From: Pseudomonas fluorescens
GTDB lineage: Bacteria > Pseudomonadota > Gammaproteobacteria > Pseudomonadales > Pseudomonadaceae
NCBI RefSeq assembly: GCF_900215245.1
Contig: NZ_LT907842.1
Coordinates: 2,666,001 to 2,730,000, forward strand
Length of the DNA stretch: 64,000 nucleotides
Direction of reading: 5' to 3'
The notes beneath the pieces were generated by a model, which had not been told where the DNA came from, did not search any database, and saw nothing but the letters and a program-made list of their open reading frames with translations. Positions 30,613 to 39,464 of the stretch are shown here, in pieces (the first letter of the stretch is position 1; every line of letters starts with the position of its first letter). The position numbers and the translations under genes are program-made.

Positions 30613-31062
30613 TCAGTTCTGCTTCGCCGTCCCCGGCTGCTCAAACAACTGCGCCGCCGAACCCGGCACATTCGCACCACGGCTCTGCAAGCCCGCCATG
30701 ATGTCGCGGTCGAGCATGCTCACCCAGCGGTTGTAGTTGCGGTGGATCTTGCCGTCCTTGTAGCCCAGGTCGCGGCTGTCGCGGTAGGTGATGGCGTAGC
30801 TGTTGCGGGTGTAGCGAATGTCGATGGCCGCGTAATACTGGTTACGCACAGTGATCTCGGCCTGCACCAGGTGCGGGCCGAAACGTTGCACGGTCCACTC
30901 GCGTTTTTGCAGGGCTGCGACAATCACCTGTTTCATGGTTTCTTCGCCGACCTGGGTCGTGGCCGGCAGCTCGTGCTGGGTGTTCAGCACCGGTTTGCTG
31001 GTGCAAGCGGCGGTGCTCAGCAGGGCCAATGTGATCAGGGTGGCGCGCAGCAAGGAAGACAT
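30613..31062 (-). CDS. Small putative lipoprotein at the end of the aryl-polyene operon
   Basis: A 149-residue protein with a lipoprotein signal peptide: MSSLLRATLITLALLSTAAC with lipobox STAAC and acylated Cys20. The mature part (for example VIVAALQKREWTVQRFGPHL and YRDSRDLGYKDGKIHRNYN) resembles small lipoproteins seen singly in many Pseudomonas; function is unknown. It starts 26 bp after apeR on the same strand and could be the last gene of the operon, although it is not one of the standard ape genes. ATG at 31060-31062. Confidence 0.8.
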   Translation of the reverse strand: MSSLLRATLITLALLSTAACTSKPVLNTQHELPATTQVGEETMKQVIVAALQKREWTVQRFGPHLVQAEITVRNQYYAAIDIRYTRNSYAITYRDSRDLGYKDGKIHRNYNRWVSMLDRDIMAGLQSRGANVPGSAAQLFEQPGTAKQN

Positions 31063-31088
31063 TCCGTTTTCTCCAATCGATTAAAAAG

Positions 31089-32315
31089 TCAGGACCAGCG
31101 GCGAAAAATCAGCGAGGTGTTGACGCCGCCAAAGGCAAAGTTGTTGTTCATCACGTAGTCGTGGTGCATCTCGCGAAAGCCACCTTGCAGGTAATCCAGC
31201 TCGCCGCATTGCGGGTCGACACTATCCAGGTTGAAGGTGTGCACGTACTGGTCGCGGTTCATCATTTCGATGCTGAACCAGGACTCCAGCGCCCCGCACG
31301 CACCCAAGGTGTGGCCGAGGAAGCTCTTCTGCGAGCTGATGGGCATACGGCTGCCGAACAAGCTGTGGGTGGCCAGCGTTTCGGCGATATCGCCTTGATC
31401 GGTCGCGGTGCCATGGCCGTTGACGTAGCCGATGGCGGAAGGCTCCAGCCCGGCATCTTCCAGGGCCAGCTCCATCGCGCGGCGCATGGTTTTCTGCTCC
31501 GGGCGGGTGGTGTGCTGGCCGTCGGCGTTGCTGCCGAAACCGACAATCTCGGCATGGATATGCGCGCCACGCGCCAGGGCGTGTTCCAGTTCTTCCAACA
31601 CCAGCATGCCGCCGCCTTCGCCTATCACCAGGCCATCACGGCCACTGTCATAAGGGCGCGGGCTGGTTTGTGGGGCATCGTTTTTCAGGCTGGTGGCGTA
31701 CAGCGCATCAAACACCATGGCTTCGGTAGGGCACAGCTCTTCGGCGCCGCCCGCGAGCATCAACGGCAAGCGGCCGAACTTGATGGCCTCATAGGCATAG
31801 CCGATGCCCTGGCTGCCGCTGGTGCAGGCGCTGGACGTGGGAATCAAGCGCCCGGTGAGGCCAAAGAAAATGCTGATATTCGCCGCCGTCGTGTGCGGCA
31901 TCATGCGCACGTAGGAGTTGGCGTTCAGCCCTTCGGCCACCGAGTTCAGCAGCATATTGCCGAACGCCTTGATCTCATCGGTGCTGCCGGTGGACGAGCC
32001 GCAGGCCACGCCCATGCGCCCGTCCTTGATCGACTCGTCGCCGAGCAAGCCGGCATCCTGCAACGCCTGCTCCGCTGCCCACACAGCCAGGCGCGACACG
32101 CGGCCCATGCTGCGCAGTTGCTTGCGTGTCCAGTGAGCGGGCACCACGAAATCGTCGATCGGCCCGGCCAGGCGCGTGTTCAATTCGCTGAAACGGTCCC
32201 ACTCGTCCATGCGCCGAATGCCGCTGCGGTTGGCGCGAAAGTTGGCCGCGATGGTATCCCAGTCGCTGCCCAGGGAGGTCATGCCGGCCATGCCGGTGAC
32301 AACGACGCGCTTCAT
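31089..32315 (-). CDS. apeR: Aryl-polyene ketosynthase ApeR (FabF-like)
   Basis: A 408-residue beta-ketoacyl-ACP synthase with an intact Cys-His-His triad: Cys in PTSSACTSGSQG, His in VNGHGTATDQGD, His in SFLGHTLGACGALES. It ends NNNFAFGGVNTSLIFRRWS, as in FabF. In APE type II PKS systems a second KS of this kind follows the KR gene, and its place at the end of the O-P-Q-R series gives the symbol. The start is ATG 32313-32315, overlapping the KR stop by one base (TGATG); a GTG two codons upstream is possible. Confidence 0.85.
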   Translation of the reverse strand: MKRVVVTGMAGMTSLGSDWDTIAANFRANRSGIRRMDEWDRFSELNTRLAGPIDDFVVPAHWTRKQLRSMGRVSRLAVWAAEQALQDAGLLGDESIKDGRMGVACGSSTGSTDEIKAFGNMLLNSVAEGLNANSYVRMMPHTTAANISIFFGLTGRLIPTSSACTSGSQGIGYAYEAIKFGRLPLMLAGGAEELCPTEAMVFDALYATSLKNDAPQTSPRPYDSGRDGLVIGEGGGMLVLEELEHALARGAHIHAEIVGFGSNADGQHTTRPEQKTMRRAMELALEDAGLEPSAIGYVNGHGTATDQGDIAETLATHSLFGSRMPISSQKSFLGHTLGACGALESWFSIEMMNRDQYVHTFNLDSVDPQCGELDYLQGGFREMHHDYVMNNNFAFGGVNTSLIFRRWS

Positions 32316-33043
32316 CAGCACAGGCCTCCGTTCACCGCCAGGACCTGGCGGGTGATATAGCCGGCTTCGGCCGACATCAGGAAATTCACGGCGCCGGCGA
32401 CTTCTTCCGGCGTGCCCATGCGCTGTGCGGGGATCATCTTCATCAGCTCTTCCACCGGCACGTTTTCATCGAGCATGGCGGTGTCGATCAAGCCGGGCGC
32501 CACACAGTTAACGGTGATCTTGCGCTTGCCCAGCTCGATGGCCAGGGCTTTGGCCGCACCGATCAAGCCGGCTTTCGAGGCGCTGTAGTTGACCTGGCCA
32601 CGGTTGCCGATGAGCCCGGAAACCGAGGTAATGCAGACGATACGGCCCGCTGCGCGACGACGAATCATCGGCATCATCACCGGGTGCAAAACGTTATAGA
32701 AGCCATCCAGGTTGGTGCGCATCACCACGTCCCAATCGTCTTCCGACAAGGCCGGGAATGCGCCGTCGCGGGTCAGGCCGGCATTGAGCACCACGCCGTA
32801 ATAGGCGCCATGTTGCTCCACATCGGCTTCAAGGATTGCTTTGCAGCTGGCGCGGTCCGCCACATCAAATTGCAGCACCCGCGCGTTGCGGCCCAGGGCC
32901 TGGATCTCGACCTGCACCGCATCGGCTTCGACGCGACCACTGCGGCAATGCAGCACGATGTCATACCCGGCCTGGGCCAGGCGCAGGGCAATGGCGCGGC
33001 CGATGCCACGGCTGGAGCCGGTGACCAGTACGGTTGCAGTCAT
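32315..33043 (-). CDS. apeQ: Aryl-polyene 3-oxoacyl-ACP reductase ApeQ (FabG-like)
   Basis: A 242-residue short-chain dehydrogenase. It has the nucleotide-binding motif TGSSRGIGRA (residues 7-16), LNAGLTRDG, the catalytic Ser-Tyr-Lys in the ITSVSG and YSASKAGLIGAAKALA motifs, and the C-terminal FLMSAEAGYITRQVLAVNGG. It reduces the beta-keto group at each polyene elongation round. It overlaps apeP by 4 bp. Confidence 0.88.
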   Translation of the reverse strand: MTATVLVTGSSRGIGRAIALRLAQAGYDIVLHCRSGRVEADAVQVEIQALGRNARVLQFDVADRASCKAILEADVEQHGAYYGVVLNAGLTRDGAFPALSEDDWDVVMRTNLDGFYNVLHPVMMPMIRRRAAGRIVCITSVSGLIGNRGQVNYSASKAGLIGAAKALAIELGKRKITVNCVAPGLIDTAMLDENVPVEELMKMIPAQRMGTPEEVAGAVNFLMSAEAGYITRQVLAVNGGLC

Positions 33044-33501
33044 GGCGTTTCGTCCTTCGATTCATCTAAATAGTGGGTCGCCTGGGGCGGTCGAAATACG
33101 TTCAAGCGCGCGCTGGCCTGGATACCGTCACCGCTGAGGTGGCATTCGAACACACCCATGCCGTTGTCGTCTTCCAGGGAGCGCAGGCCGTGGATGCGCA
33201 GTTCGGCGCCGGCCGGGAAGCATTCCACGTTGCACTCGAACTTACGTGTGCCCAACAGGAAACCCAGTTCCACGGCTTCGCCCTTTTGGCGGGCGCGGCA
33301 ACCGGCATAGGCCGCGACGCTTTGCGCCATCAGCTCGATTCCGACCCAGGCCGGCAGGCTGCCGTCCGGGCGGTTGAACAGGCCGCCGGGCTTGACGGTG
33401 GTGCGGGTGTGAACCTGCTCTTCATCGAACGACAGCACCTGGTCAATCAGGATCATGTCGCCCGCGTGAGGCAGCAGTTCGGCGAGTGGCCAATCGATCA
33501 T
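33040..33501 (-). CDS. apeP: Aryl-polyene hotdog dehydratase subunit ApeP
   Basis: A 153-residue hotdog-fold protein (LPHAGDMILIDQVLSFDE; GIELMAQSVAAYAGCRARQK) of the FabA/FabZ-like 3-hydroxyacyl-ACP dehydratase group. In APE pathways ApeP works as a partner of the ApeI dehydratase; here ApeI is the C-terminal domain of the ligase gene at 43643-45313. ATG at 33499-33501, overlapping apeO by 4 bp. Confidence 0.85.
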   Translation of the reverse strand: MIDWPLAELLPHAGDMILIDQVLSFDEEQVHTRTTVKPGGLFNRPDGSLPAWVGIELMAQSVAAYAGCRARQKGEAVELGFLLGTRKFECNVECFPAGAELRIHGLRSLEDDNGMGVFECHLSGDGIQASARLNVFRPPQATHYLDESKDETP

Positions 33502-34664
33502 GGGGCCTCTGCGATAATCAGGCTGACGTTATTGCCACCGAAGGCAAACGAGTTGCTCATCAGGCAGCGTTTTTTCAAGCTGTCGCCAGGGTGCGCCCAG
33601 TGCAACGCGGGCAACGCCGGGTCGGCCTGGCCGTCCCACACGTGCGGCGGCACCCGGCCGTGGGTCAGGCTCAGCCAACAGAACGCCGCTTCCAGCGCGC
33701 CGGCCGCACCGAGGGTGTGCCCGCTCATGGGTTTGGTCGATGAGCAGGCAACGCCTTCGGGGAACAGGCTGGCGACAGCGAGGCTTTCCATGGCGTCGTT
33801 ATGATGGGTCGCGGTGCCATGCAGGTTCAGGTAACCGATCTGCTCAGGCGCCAGTTTCGCGCTGGCCAAGGCCTTGCGCATGGCCAGCAGTGCGCCTTTG
33901 CCGGTGGGCTCGGGGGCGGAGATATGATGTGCATCGCAACTCGCGCCGCTGCCGAGCAAGGCAATCGGCGCGGGCGCTTTGGTCATCAGGAACAGCACGG
34001 CGGCTTCGCCGATATTGATGCCGTTGCGGTTCACCGAAAATGGGTTGCAGCGCTCACTGGAGACGGCCTCCAGTGAGGTAAAGCCGTTCAACGTCAGCTT
34101 GCACAGGCTGTCGACGCCGCCGCAAATCACCGCGTCGCACGCGCCCAGGTCCAGCAGGCGCTGGGCACTCATCAGCGCGCGGGCGCTGGAAGTACAGGCA
34201 GTGGAAATCACATAAGCCGGGCCGCTCAATTGCAGCCAGTCGGCCAGGAAGTTCGCTGGCGCGCTGAGTTCCTGTTGCTGGTAATCGTAGTCGCCGGGGA
34301 ACTGCTGGTCGCGCAGGTAGTGCGCGATGCCACGGCTGGCTTCGTCGATGCCTGAGGTGCTGGTGCCCAGTACCACGCCGACGCGGGAAGCACCGTAGGT
34401 GTGGATCGCCTGGCGGATCTCAACCTCGATCTGCAATGCCGCTTCCAGCAGCAACTGGTTATTGCGGCTGCTTTGCTGGTTCAACTCAGTCGGGATGCTC
34501 GCCAGTTGCCAATGCACACCCGCCACCGGCACCACACGTTCCGGCACCCAGCCACTTTCGGCGCGCATGCCGGAGCAGTCGCCGGCGAACAAGCTGCGGC
34601 TGACCTCGGACGGCGTGCGGCCCAGGGCGCAGATCACGCCGAGCGCATTGAGATAAGCCGTCAT
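33498..34664 (-). CDS. apeO: Aryl-polyene ketosynthase ApeO
   Basis: A 388-residue beta-ketoacyl-ACP synthase with Cys in VISTACTSSARALM, His in NLHGTATHHNDAME and His in SGHTLGAAGALEAAF, so the triad is complete. It starts MTAYLNALGVICALGRT. In APE systems ApeO pairs with the chain-length factor ApeC as the elongating KS. It overlaps the upstream lipoprotein gene by 4 bp. Confidence 0.86.
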   Translation of the reverse strand: MTAYLNALGVICALGRTPSEVSRSLFAGDCSGMRAESGWVPERVVPVAGVHWQLASIPTELNQQSSRNNQLLLEAALQIEVEIRQAIHTYGASRVGVVLGTSTSGIDEASRGIAHYLRDQQFPGDYDYQQQELSAPANFLADWLQLSGPAYVISTACTSSARALMSAQRLLDLGACDAVICGGVDSLCKLTLNGFTSLEAVSSERCNPFSVNRNGINIGEAAVLFLMTKAPAPIALLGSGASCDAHHISAPEPTGKGALLAMRKALASAKLAPEQIGYLNLHGTATHHNDAMESLAVASLFPEGVACSSTKPMSGHTLGAAGALEAAFCWLSLTHGRVPPHVWDGQADPALPALHWAHPGDSLKKRCLMSNSFAFGGNNVSLIIAEAP

Positions 34665-35143
34665 CGGGCGACCCCAAGCGGCGTGACGCGGTAGCTCAAG
34701 GATTGGCCCGTCATGTTCACGCTAAACACCTCGGAAGACTGATACACGATTTGCCAATGGCCTGGCAGCGTGCGTGTGAGGTCCATGGCCTGGGCACTCG
34801 GGTAAAGCGCGCGCACGTCATCCGCCGAGGTCAGGGCAAACAGCAAGGCGGCAAACAGCTCGCGTGCCTGCGGGTTGGGCGGCAGCAAACCATCGGCCTG
34901 CCACTGGCCATTGATCAGCTTTTGCCGGGCCTGGGGAATGCCCAGTGGGTCCATCATCGACCAGCGAAGGGCAGCGCCTTCGCGCTGGATCACCAGCAGC
35001 CAGTCCTGGCTCTGGCCGCCCGCCCGGCGCTGCACGTGCAGTTGCATCGGCAGGCTCAACACCGGCGTTCTCTCGGGCAGCGGCGGCTGGCTGGCGCAGG
35101 CACTCAGCAGCAGCAGGCAACCGATCAACAGCAGGCGGATCAT
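34661..35143 (-). CDS. apeN: DUF3261 lipoprotein of the aryl-polyene cluster (ApeN)
   Basis: A 160-residue protein with a lipoprotein signal (MIRLLLIGCLLLLSACAS, Cys16 in the LSAC lipobox) and a DUF3261 domain typical of APE and related clusters (QDWLLVIQREGAALRWSMMD; DPLGIPQARQKL). It probably acts with the LolA-like and MMPL proteins in moving the pigment lipid to the outer membrane; exact role unknown. Overlaps both neighbours by 4 bp. Confidence 0.82.
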   Translation of the reverse strand: MIRLLLIGCLLLLSACASQPPLPERTPVLSLPMQLHVQRRAGGQSQDWLLVIQREGAALRWSMMDPLGIPQARQKLINGQWQADGLLPPNPQARELFAALLFALTSADDVRALYPSAQAMDLTRTLPGHWQIVYQSSEVFSVNMTGQSLSYRVTPLGVAR

Positions 35144-35874
35144 GGTGCCGCGCTCACTGGCGGTTTACGTGCGACGCAGTTGACCAGGGTTTCTTCACGC
35201 TGGCCCACCGGCGGCGGGTTACGCAGGCCCCAGCGCTCCAGCAGGCCGAAATCGCTCGAACGGCTCCACCACAAATACGGGTAGGAAACGTTCTGCGGGC
35301 CAAACTCAAAGCCCTGCTCGCGGAGCATCGCCAGGTACTCTTCGGCGCTTTTCTGTACGTGCATCGGGTGGCGGAACAACCAGCGAATCACCCAGGTGTC
35401 GATATAGGCTTCGGTGGATTCGGCAAACAGCAAATAGCCGCCCGGCTTGAGCACGCGGTAGAACTCCTTCAGTGCGCGATGCTGTTCGACCAGATGGTGG
35501 AACGTCTGGTGGCAGAACAGGATGTCGACGCTTTCATCCGGCACCTCCAGGGTCGCACAGTCGCTGCCGATCAACTCGATGGCCAGGCCTTGGCGCGCGG
35601 CTTCGGTCTTGCTCAATTCCAGGCTGTGGAGGTCGGCATCCAGGCCGATCAGGCGCTTGGGCGCGAATGCGTGCTGCAGCAGCTTGAAGGATTTGCCCTG
35701 GCCACACCCGGCGTCCAGCAACACTGGCGCCACGGGGAGTGGCTCGCTGAACAGGCCGCGCAGGTCGTTGATCGCTACGCGCAGGACGTGGTGCTGCCAA
35801 GTGTGGCTGCGCAGGAACCAGAAGCCGAACTTGGTTTCTTCGACGTAGTTCTTACTCAAATACTGACTGCTCAT
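35140..35874 (-). CDS. SAM-dependent methyltransferase of the aryl-polyene cluster
   Basis: A 244-residue class I methyltransferase with motif I LLDAGCGQGKSF (about residues 52-63), the acidic post-I residue in LIGLDADLH and a DILFCHQTFHHLVE motif. APE head groups are often O- or C-methylated, and this is a natural candidate (ApeB-like). In the E. coli-type cluster as I recall it the methyltransferase is near the start, so its position here, between the halogenase-like gene and apeN, differs. ATG 35872-35874. Confidence 0.82.
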   Translation of the reverse strand: MSSQYLSKNYVEETKFGFWFLRSHTWQHHVLRVAINDLRGLFSEPLPVAPVLLDAGCGQGKSFKLLQHAFAPKRLIGLDADLHSLELSKTEAARQGLAIELIGSDCATLEVPDESVDILFCHQTFHHLVEQHRALKEFYRVLKPGGYLLFAESTEAYIDTWVIRWLFRHPMHVQKSAEEYLAMLREQGFEFGPQNVSYPYLWWSRSSDFGLLERWGLRNPPPVGQREETLVNCVARKPPVSAAP

Positions 35875-37118
35875 ACCGGCTCACTCGCACAAATCTCCGA
35901 CAGCATCCGCAACCGCCGCTTGGGCTCGCTGACAAACGGGTTGCGTTCATCCCACGCATAACCGGCGAGGATCGCGCTGATCATCCGACGGATCTCCGGC
36001 GAACTGCCGGGGTGGAAAATCACGTCCTGAAAGGTCCCGGCATACCAGCCTTCGACGTAGCAGCGGAAGGTGTCGACACCGCGTTTCAGCGGTTCGGCAA
36101 ATTCGGTTTGCCAGTCCACGGTCTCGCCCTTGAGTTGGCGATGCAGCAGCCCTGCGGCCATGCTTGCCGAACGCATGGCGATGGTCACGCCGGAGGAAAA
36201 CACCGGGTCGAGGAATTCTGCGGCATTGCCCAACAGCGCAAAGCCCGGGCCGTGCAGGGTTTTGACGTTGGCCGAATAGCCGCCGATGGTGCGCGCAGGG
36301 GTATCCCAGACGGCGTTTTGCAACACGCCGGACAGGCTTGGGGTTTCGTCGATAAACCCGCGCAGGCACGCGTCGAGGTCGCCGTCGCGGCCGTCGAAAT
36401 GCGCTTTGGCCGCGACCACGCCCACCGAGCAGCGGCCGTTGCTGAACGGGATGGTCCAGAACCAGATATCGCGTTGGGTTGGGTGGGTGGTGACAAGAAT
36501 TTTGCTGCGGTCGAAGCCCGGGTGCTCGATATGGTCTTCAACGTGGGTGAACACCGCCTGGCGCACCGGGAAGTTCGACGGTGCTTCAAGGTCCAGCAGG
36601 CGCGGCAGCACCCGGCCGTAACCGCTGGCATCGAGCACGAATTTGGCCTTGAGGTGGTATTCGCTGCCATTCTCGCGGCGCACATGCAGGTAACGGCTTT
36701 CGCCGGTGAAATCGACGCCGATGATGGTTTCGCCGTAGCGGATTTCCACGCCCTGTAAGGCGGCCTGGTCAGCCAGCAATTTGTCGAATTCGCCCCGCTG
36801 CACCTGGAAGGTGGTGGGCTTGCCGTTGCTGAACGTGTCACCGAAATCAAACGCGCTGTAACGCTCGCCCCAGGCGAATGCGGCCCCGGTTTTTACCTGG
36901 AAACCCGCGGCCTGCACGGCGTCGAGCATGCCGGCTTCTTCGATAAAGTCGATGCAGTGCGACAACAGGCTTTCGCCAATCGAGAACCGTGGGAAATGCT
37001 GACGCTCGATAATCAATACATCATGCCCGTTACGCTTTAACAGCGCAGCGGCGATGGCACCGGACGGGCCGGCACCGATCACCACCACCTGGCGACGTTC
37101 CATTTCAACTATGGGCAC
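35871..37118 (-). CDS. Flavin-dependent halogenase-like oxidoreductase in the aryl-polyene cluster
   Basis: A 415-residue FAD protein. It has the dinucleotide motif GAGPSG (15-20), the PRFSIGESLLSHCIDF region (43-58), a lysine at position 76 in GFQVKTGAAFAWG where flavin halogenases carry their catalytic lysine, and W219-x-W221-x-I223-P224, which is the WxWxIP halogenase signature. It is much shorter than tryptophan halogenases and closer to the halogenase/epoxidase-like subgroup found in some APE and xanthomonadin clusters. It could halogenate the aryl ring; a non-halogenating oxygenase is the alternative. The start GTG 37116-37118 has GGAG five bases upstream; ATG at 37103 lacks one. Confidence 0.8.
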   Translation of the reverse strand: MPIVEMERRQVVVIGAGPSGAIAAALLKRNGHDVLIIERQHFPRFSIGESLLSHCIDFIEEAGMLDAVQAAGFQVKTGAAFAWGERYSAFDFGDTFSNGKPTTFQVQRGEFDKLLADQAALQGVEIRYGETIIGVDFTGESRYLHVRRENGSEYHLKAKFVLDASGYGRVLPRLLDLEAPSNFPVRQAVFTHVEDHIEHPGFDRSKILVTTHPTQRDIWFWTIPFSNGRCSVGVVAAKAHFDGRDGDLDACLRGFIDETPSLSGVLQNAVWDTPARTIGGYSANVKTLHGPGFALLGNAAEFLDPVFSSGVTIAMRSASMAAGLLHRQLKGETVDWQTEFAEPLKRGVDTFRCYVEGWYAGTFQDVIFHPGSSPEIRRMISAILAGYAWDERNPFVSEPKRRLRMLSEICASEPV

Positions 37119-37151
37119 GAGGGCTCCTTGCCACTTTGGCGATAATCACAT

Positions 37152-39464
37152 TCATAAGGCGTGCTTCCGATGGCCGGCCCAAGGCGCCAGCATAAAACTG
37201 AAAGCCAGGCCCAGGCTGACCGACAGGCCGAAATTGCTCACGGCCGGTGTACTTGACACGGCCAGCAGGCCAAACGACAACCAGGTCGTCAGCGCCGCCA
37301 GCAGCGTACCTAAAAGACTCACGGCGGCGCCGCCGATCTGCTCACGCATCAAGATGGCATAGTCGACACTGATGGCGGTGACCAATAGCAGGCCGAACAG
37401 GCTGAACAGCGTCAACGGCTGGCCCAGCCAACCCAGGCTCGCCAGGCTGCACAACGCCGCGAGCAGTGGCAGGGCGACGATGCGCAAGGCACCGCCAAAG
37501 CCGAACGGCAGGATCAGCAATACGACGATCAGCACGCATGACATCAATTTTAATTCCGCCGCGCTGATCTGCGTGTCGGCGAACACCCGGTTCAAATCCC
37601 CCAGGCGATCCACCAGTTGCACACCGGGCAAGTCCAGCGCCTGAACGCGCAGCAGCGCCGGGTTGTTCAAGCCTTGCAAGCTGACCATCGCGGCCACGCC
37701 GCCGTCTACCGGGCCGAGCCACAGCGTGCGCCACGGTTCTGCCAACGGCCCCACCAGTGCCGCGTCGATGTCTTCGGTGGGCAGGGCTTTCAGTTGCGCG
37801 ACTTCAGCCTGCAGGGCGCTGGCGGGAACGCCGAGGTCCAGCAGCGGCTGCCAGTGTTGCGCGAGTGCGTCCAGCGCATCACGCAGTTGCTGCTGCTCGG
37901 CAGGCTGGCTGACCAGTTGGTTGAGTGCCAGGTAGCCTTGCAGCTTGTTCATGTTCACCAGTTGATCCAGGCGTTTGCCTAAGCTGGCCTGGCGTTCCAG
38001 CAACTGCTGCTGGTTGTCCGCACGCACCAGGAAGAACTGGCTGGTGGGCTGGAACCCGGTGATGCGCGCCACCGCCTGGGCCTCTTGCAGCAGTTGCGGC
38101 GGGGCACCGATCCATTGGCGGATGTCGTTTTTGCTGTTCAGTTGCCACAGGCCACCGGCGCAAAACAACAGCACCCACGCCAGCAAAAACGGGCTCGGTA
38201 CACGCTTGATCAGCGACGCACGCAACAACCACAGGCATTCGGCAATGCGCAGCGGCCATTGCGCCGGGCGCAGTTCGAGGCCCTTGAGCAGCGCGGGCAG
38301 CAGGCACACGGCCGAGAGGTAGGCGCCGACCAAGCCTGCGGCGGAGAACACCGCGATTTGCGTCAGCGCCGGAAAGGGCGTCCAGGCCAGCGCCAGGTAG
38401 CCGATGCAGCTGGTCGCCAGGCTCAGGCTCAGCCCCGGCAGGGTCAGACGCAGGGCCGGCCAGCTGCGCCACGGCTGCAGGCTCCAGCTTTTCGACAGGT
38501 AGTGCAGCGGGTAATCCACCGCCACGCCGATCAGGCTGGAGCCGAGCACCAGTGTCATCACATGCATATGGCCGAACAGCGCCACACAGGCCACCGCGCC
38601 AAACAGCATGCCGACCAGCACCGGCACAAACGCCAGCAGCACGCGCCAGCGGCGGAACGCCAGGAGCAACAGCAGCAGAATGCCAAGGGTCGCGCCACCG
38701 CCGACCCAGGTAATTTCGCGGGTGGCCTGCTGCTGCCCGTTGGCCGCATAGAGCAAGCCGCTGGCGGCGAGCAATTGCGCGCCTTGCTCGCTGGCCTGCG
38801 CGCGGCTGGCCTGGAGCAACGCCGCCACTTGCAGCGGCAGCTTCATGTCAAAGGCATTGCCGGCGGTGCGCGCACGCAGCAGCACCCAGCTTTTGCCATC
38901 GGCGTCGGCGATCAACGCGCCGCTGCCGATATCCAGTTGTACCGAACCGTGTTGCGGCTGGCTGTTCTGGATGCGCCCGGTGAGGCCCAGCCAGTCATCC
39001 TGGCTCGGCACCAGGCTGAACCCGGTGAACGGGTCGAACAGCGCTTGCACGCGTTGCTGGATAAACGCGTCGGGGTGCTCGATCAGTTGTTCGCGGTCTT
39101 TGGCCGAGAGCATCGCCAGTCGCCCGCGCAGCAGTTGCTCACGCAGCGCTGGCAAGTCGGCTTGCAGGTTCCACTGCACTTTTTCAAACAGGCCACTGGC
39201 TTGCCAGCGCTCGCCCAGTTGCTGTGCCACGGCCACCGCTTGCTGGCGGTCGGTATGCCCCACCAGCACCAGCATTTCGCGGTTCAACGGCGCTTGCATG
39301 CGCTGCTCGGCTTTCAGCTCGAGGGCATCCGGCGTGTTGCCGGGCACCAGCTCCATCAAGTTGGCCGACAGCGGCGCGCCATGACGCCATTGCCAGCCGG
39401 CCAGGGCCAGCACGGCCACCAGCAGGATCAGGAACAGGCGTGGCAGCAGGCGCTCACTGGGCAA
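37152..39464 (-). CDS. apeM: MMPL/RND-type exporter ApeM
   Basis: A 770-residue membrane protein of the RND superfamily (MMPL family): two repeats, each an N-terminal membrane segment, a large periplasmic loop (about 30-245 and 430-620) and a bundle of five to six helices (GVAVDYPLHYLSKSW; LVTAISVDYAILMREQIG). In APE clusters it is thought to move the lipid-linked pigment. The start is TTG 39462-39464 with GGAG about ten bases away, overlapping apeL by 11 bp. It is followed by the only intergenic gap above 30 bp in the operon (33 bp). Confidence 0.88.
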   Translation of the reverse strand: MPSERLLPRLFLILLVAVLALAGWQWRHGAPLSANLMELVPGNTPDALELKAEQRMQAPLNREMLVLVGHTDRQQAVAVAQQLGERWQASGLFEKVQWNLQADLPALREQLLRGRLAMLSAKDREQLIEHPDAFIQQRVQALFDPFTGFSLVPSQDDWLGLTGRIQNSQPQHGSVQLDIGSGALIADADGKSWVLLRARTAGNAFDMKLPLQVAALLQASRAQASEQGAQLLAASGLLYAANGQQQATREITWVGGGATLGILLLLLLAFRRWRVLLAFVPVLVGMLFGAVACVALFGHMHVMTLVLGSSLIGVAVDYPLHYLSKSWSLQPWRSWPALRLTLPGLSLSLATSCIGYLALAWTPFPALTQIAVFSAAGLVGAYLSAVCLLPALLKGLELRPAQWPLRIAECLWLLRASLIKRVPSPFLLAWVLLFCAGGLWQLNSKNDIRQWIGAPPQLLQEAQAVARITGFQPTSQFFLVRADNQQQLLERQASLGKRLDQLVNMNKLQGYLALNQLVSQPAEQQQLRDALDALAQHWQPLLDLGVPASALQAEVAQLKALPTEDIDAALVGPLAEPWRTLWLGPVDGGVAAMVSLQGLNNPALLRVQALDLPGVQLVDRLGDLNRVFADTQISAAELKLMSCVLIVVLLILPFGFGGALRIVALPLLAALCSLASLGWLGQPLTLFSLFGLLLVTAISVDYAILMREQIGGAAVSLLGTLLAALTTWLSFGLLAVSSTPAVSNFGLSVSLGLAFSFMLAPWAGHRKHAL

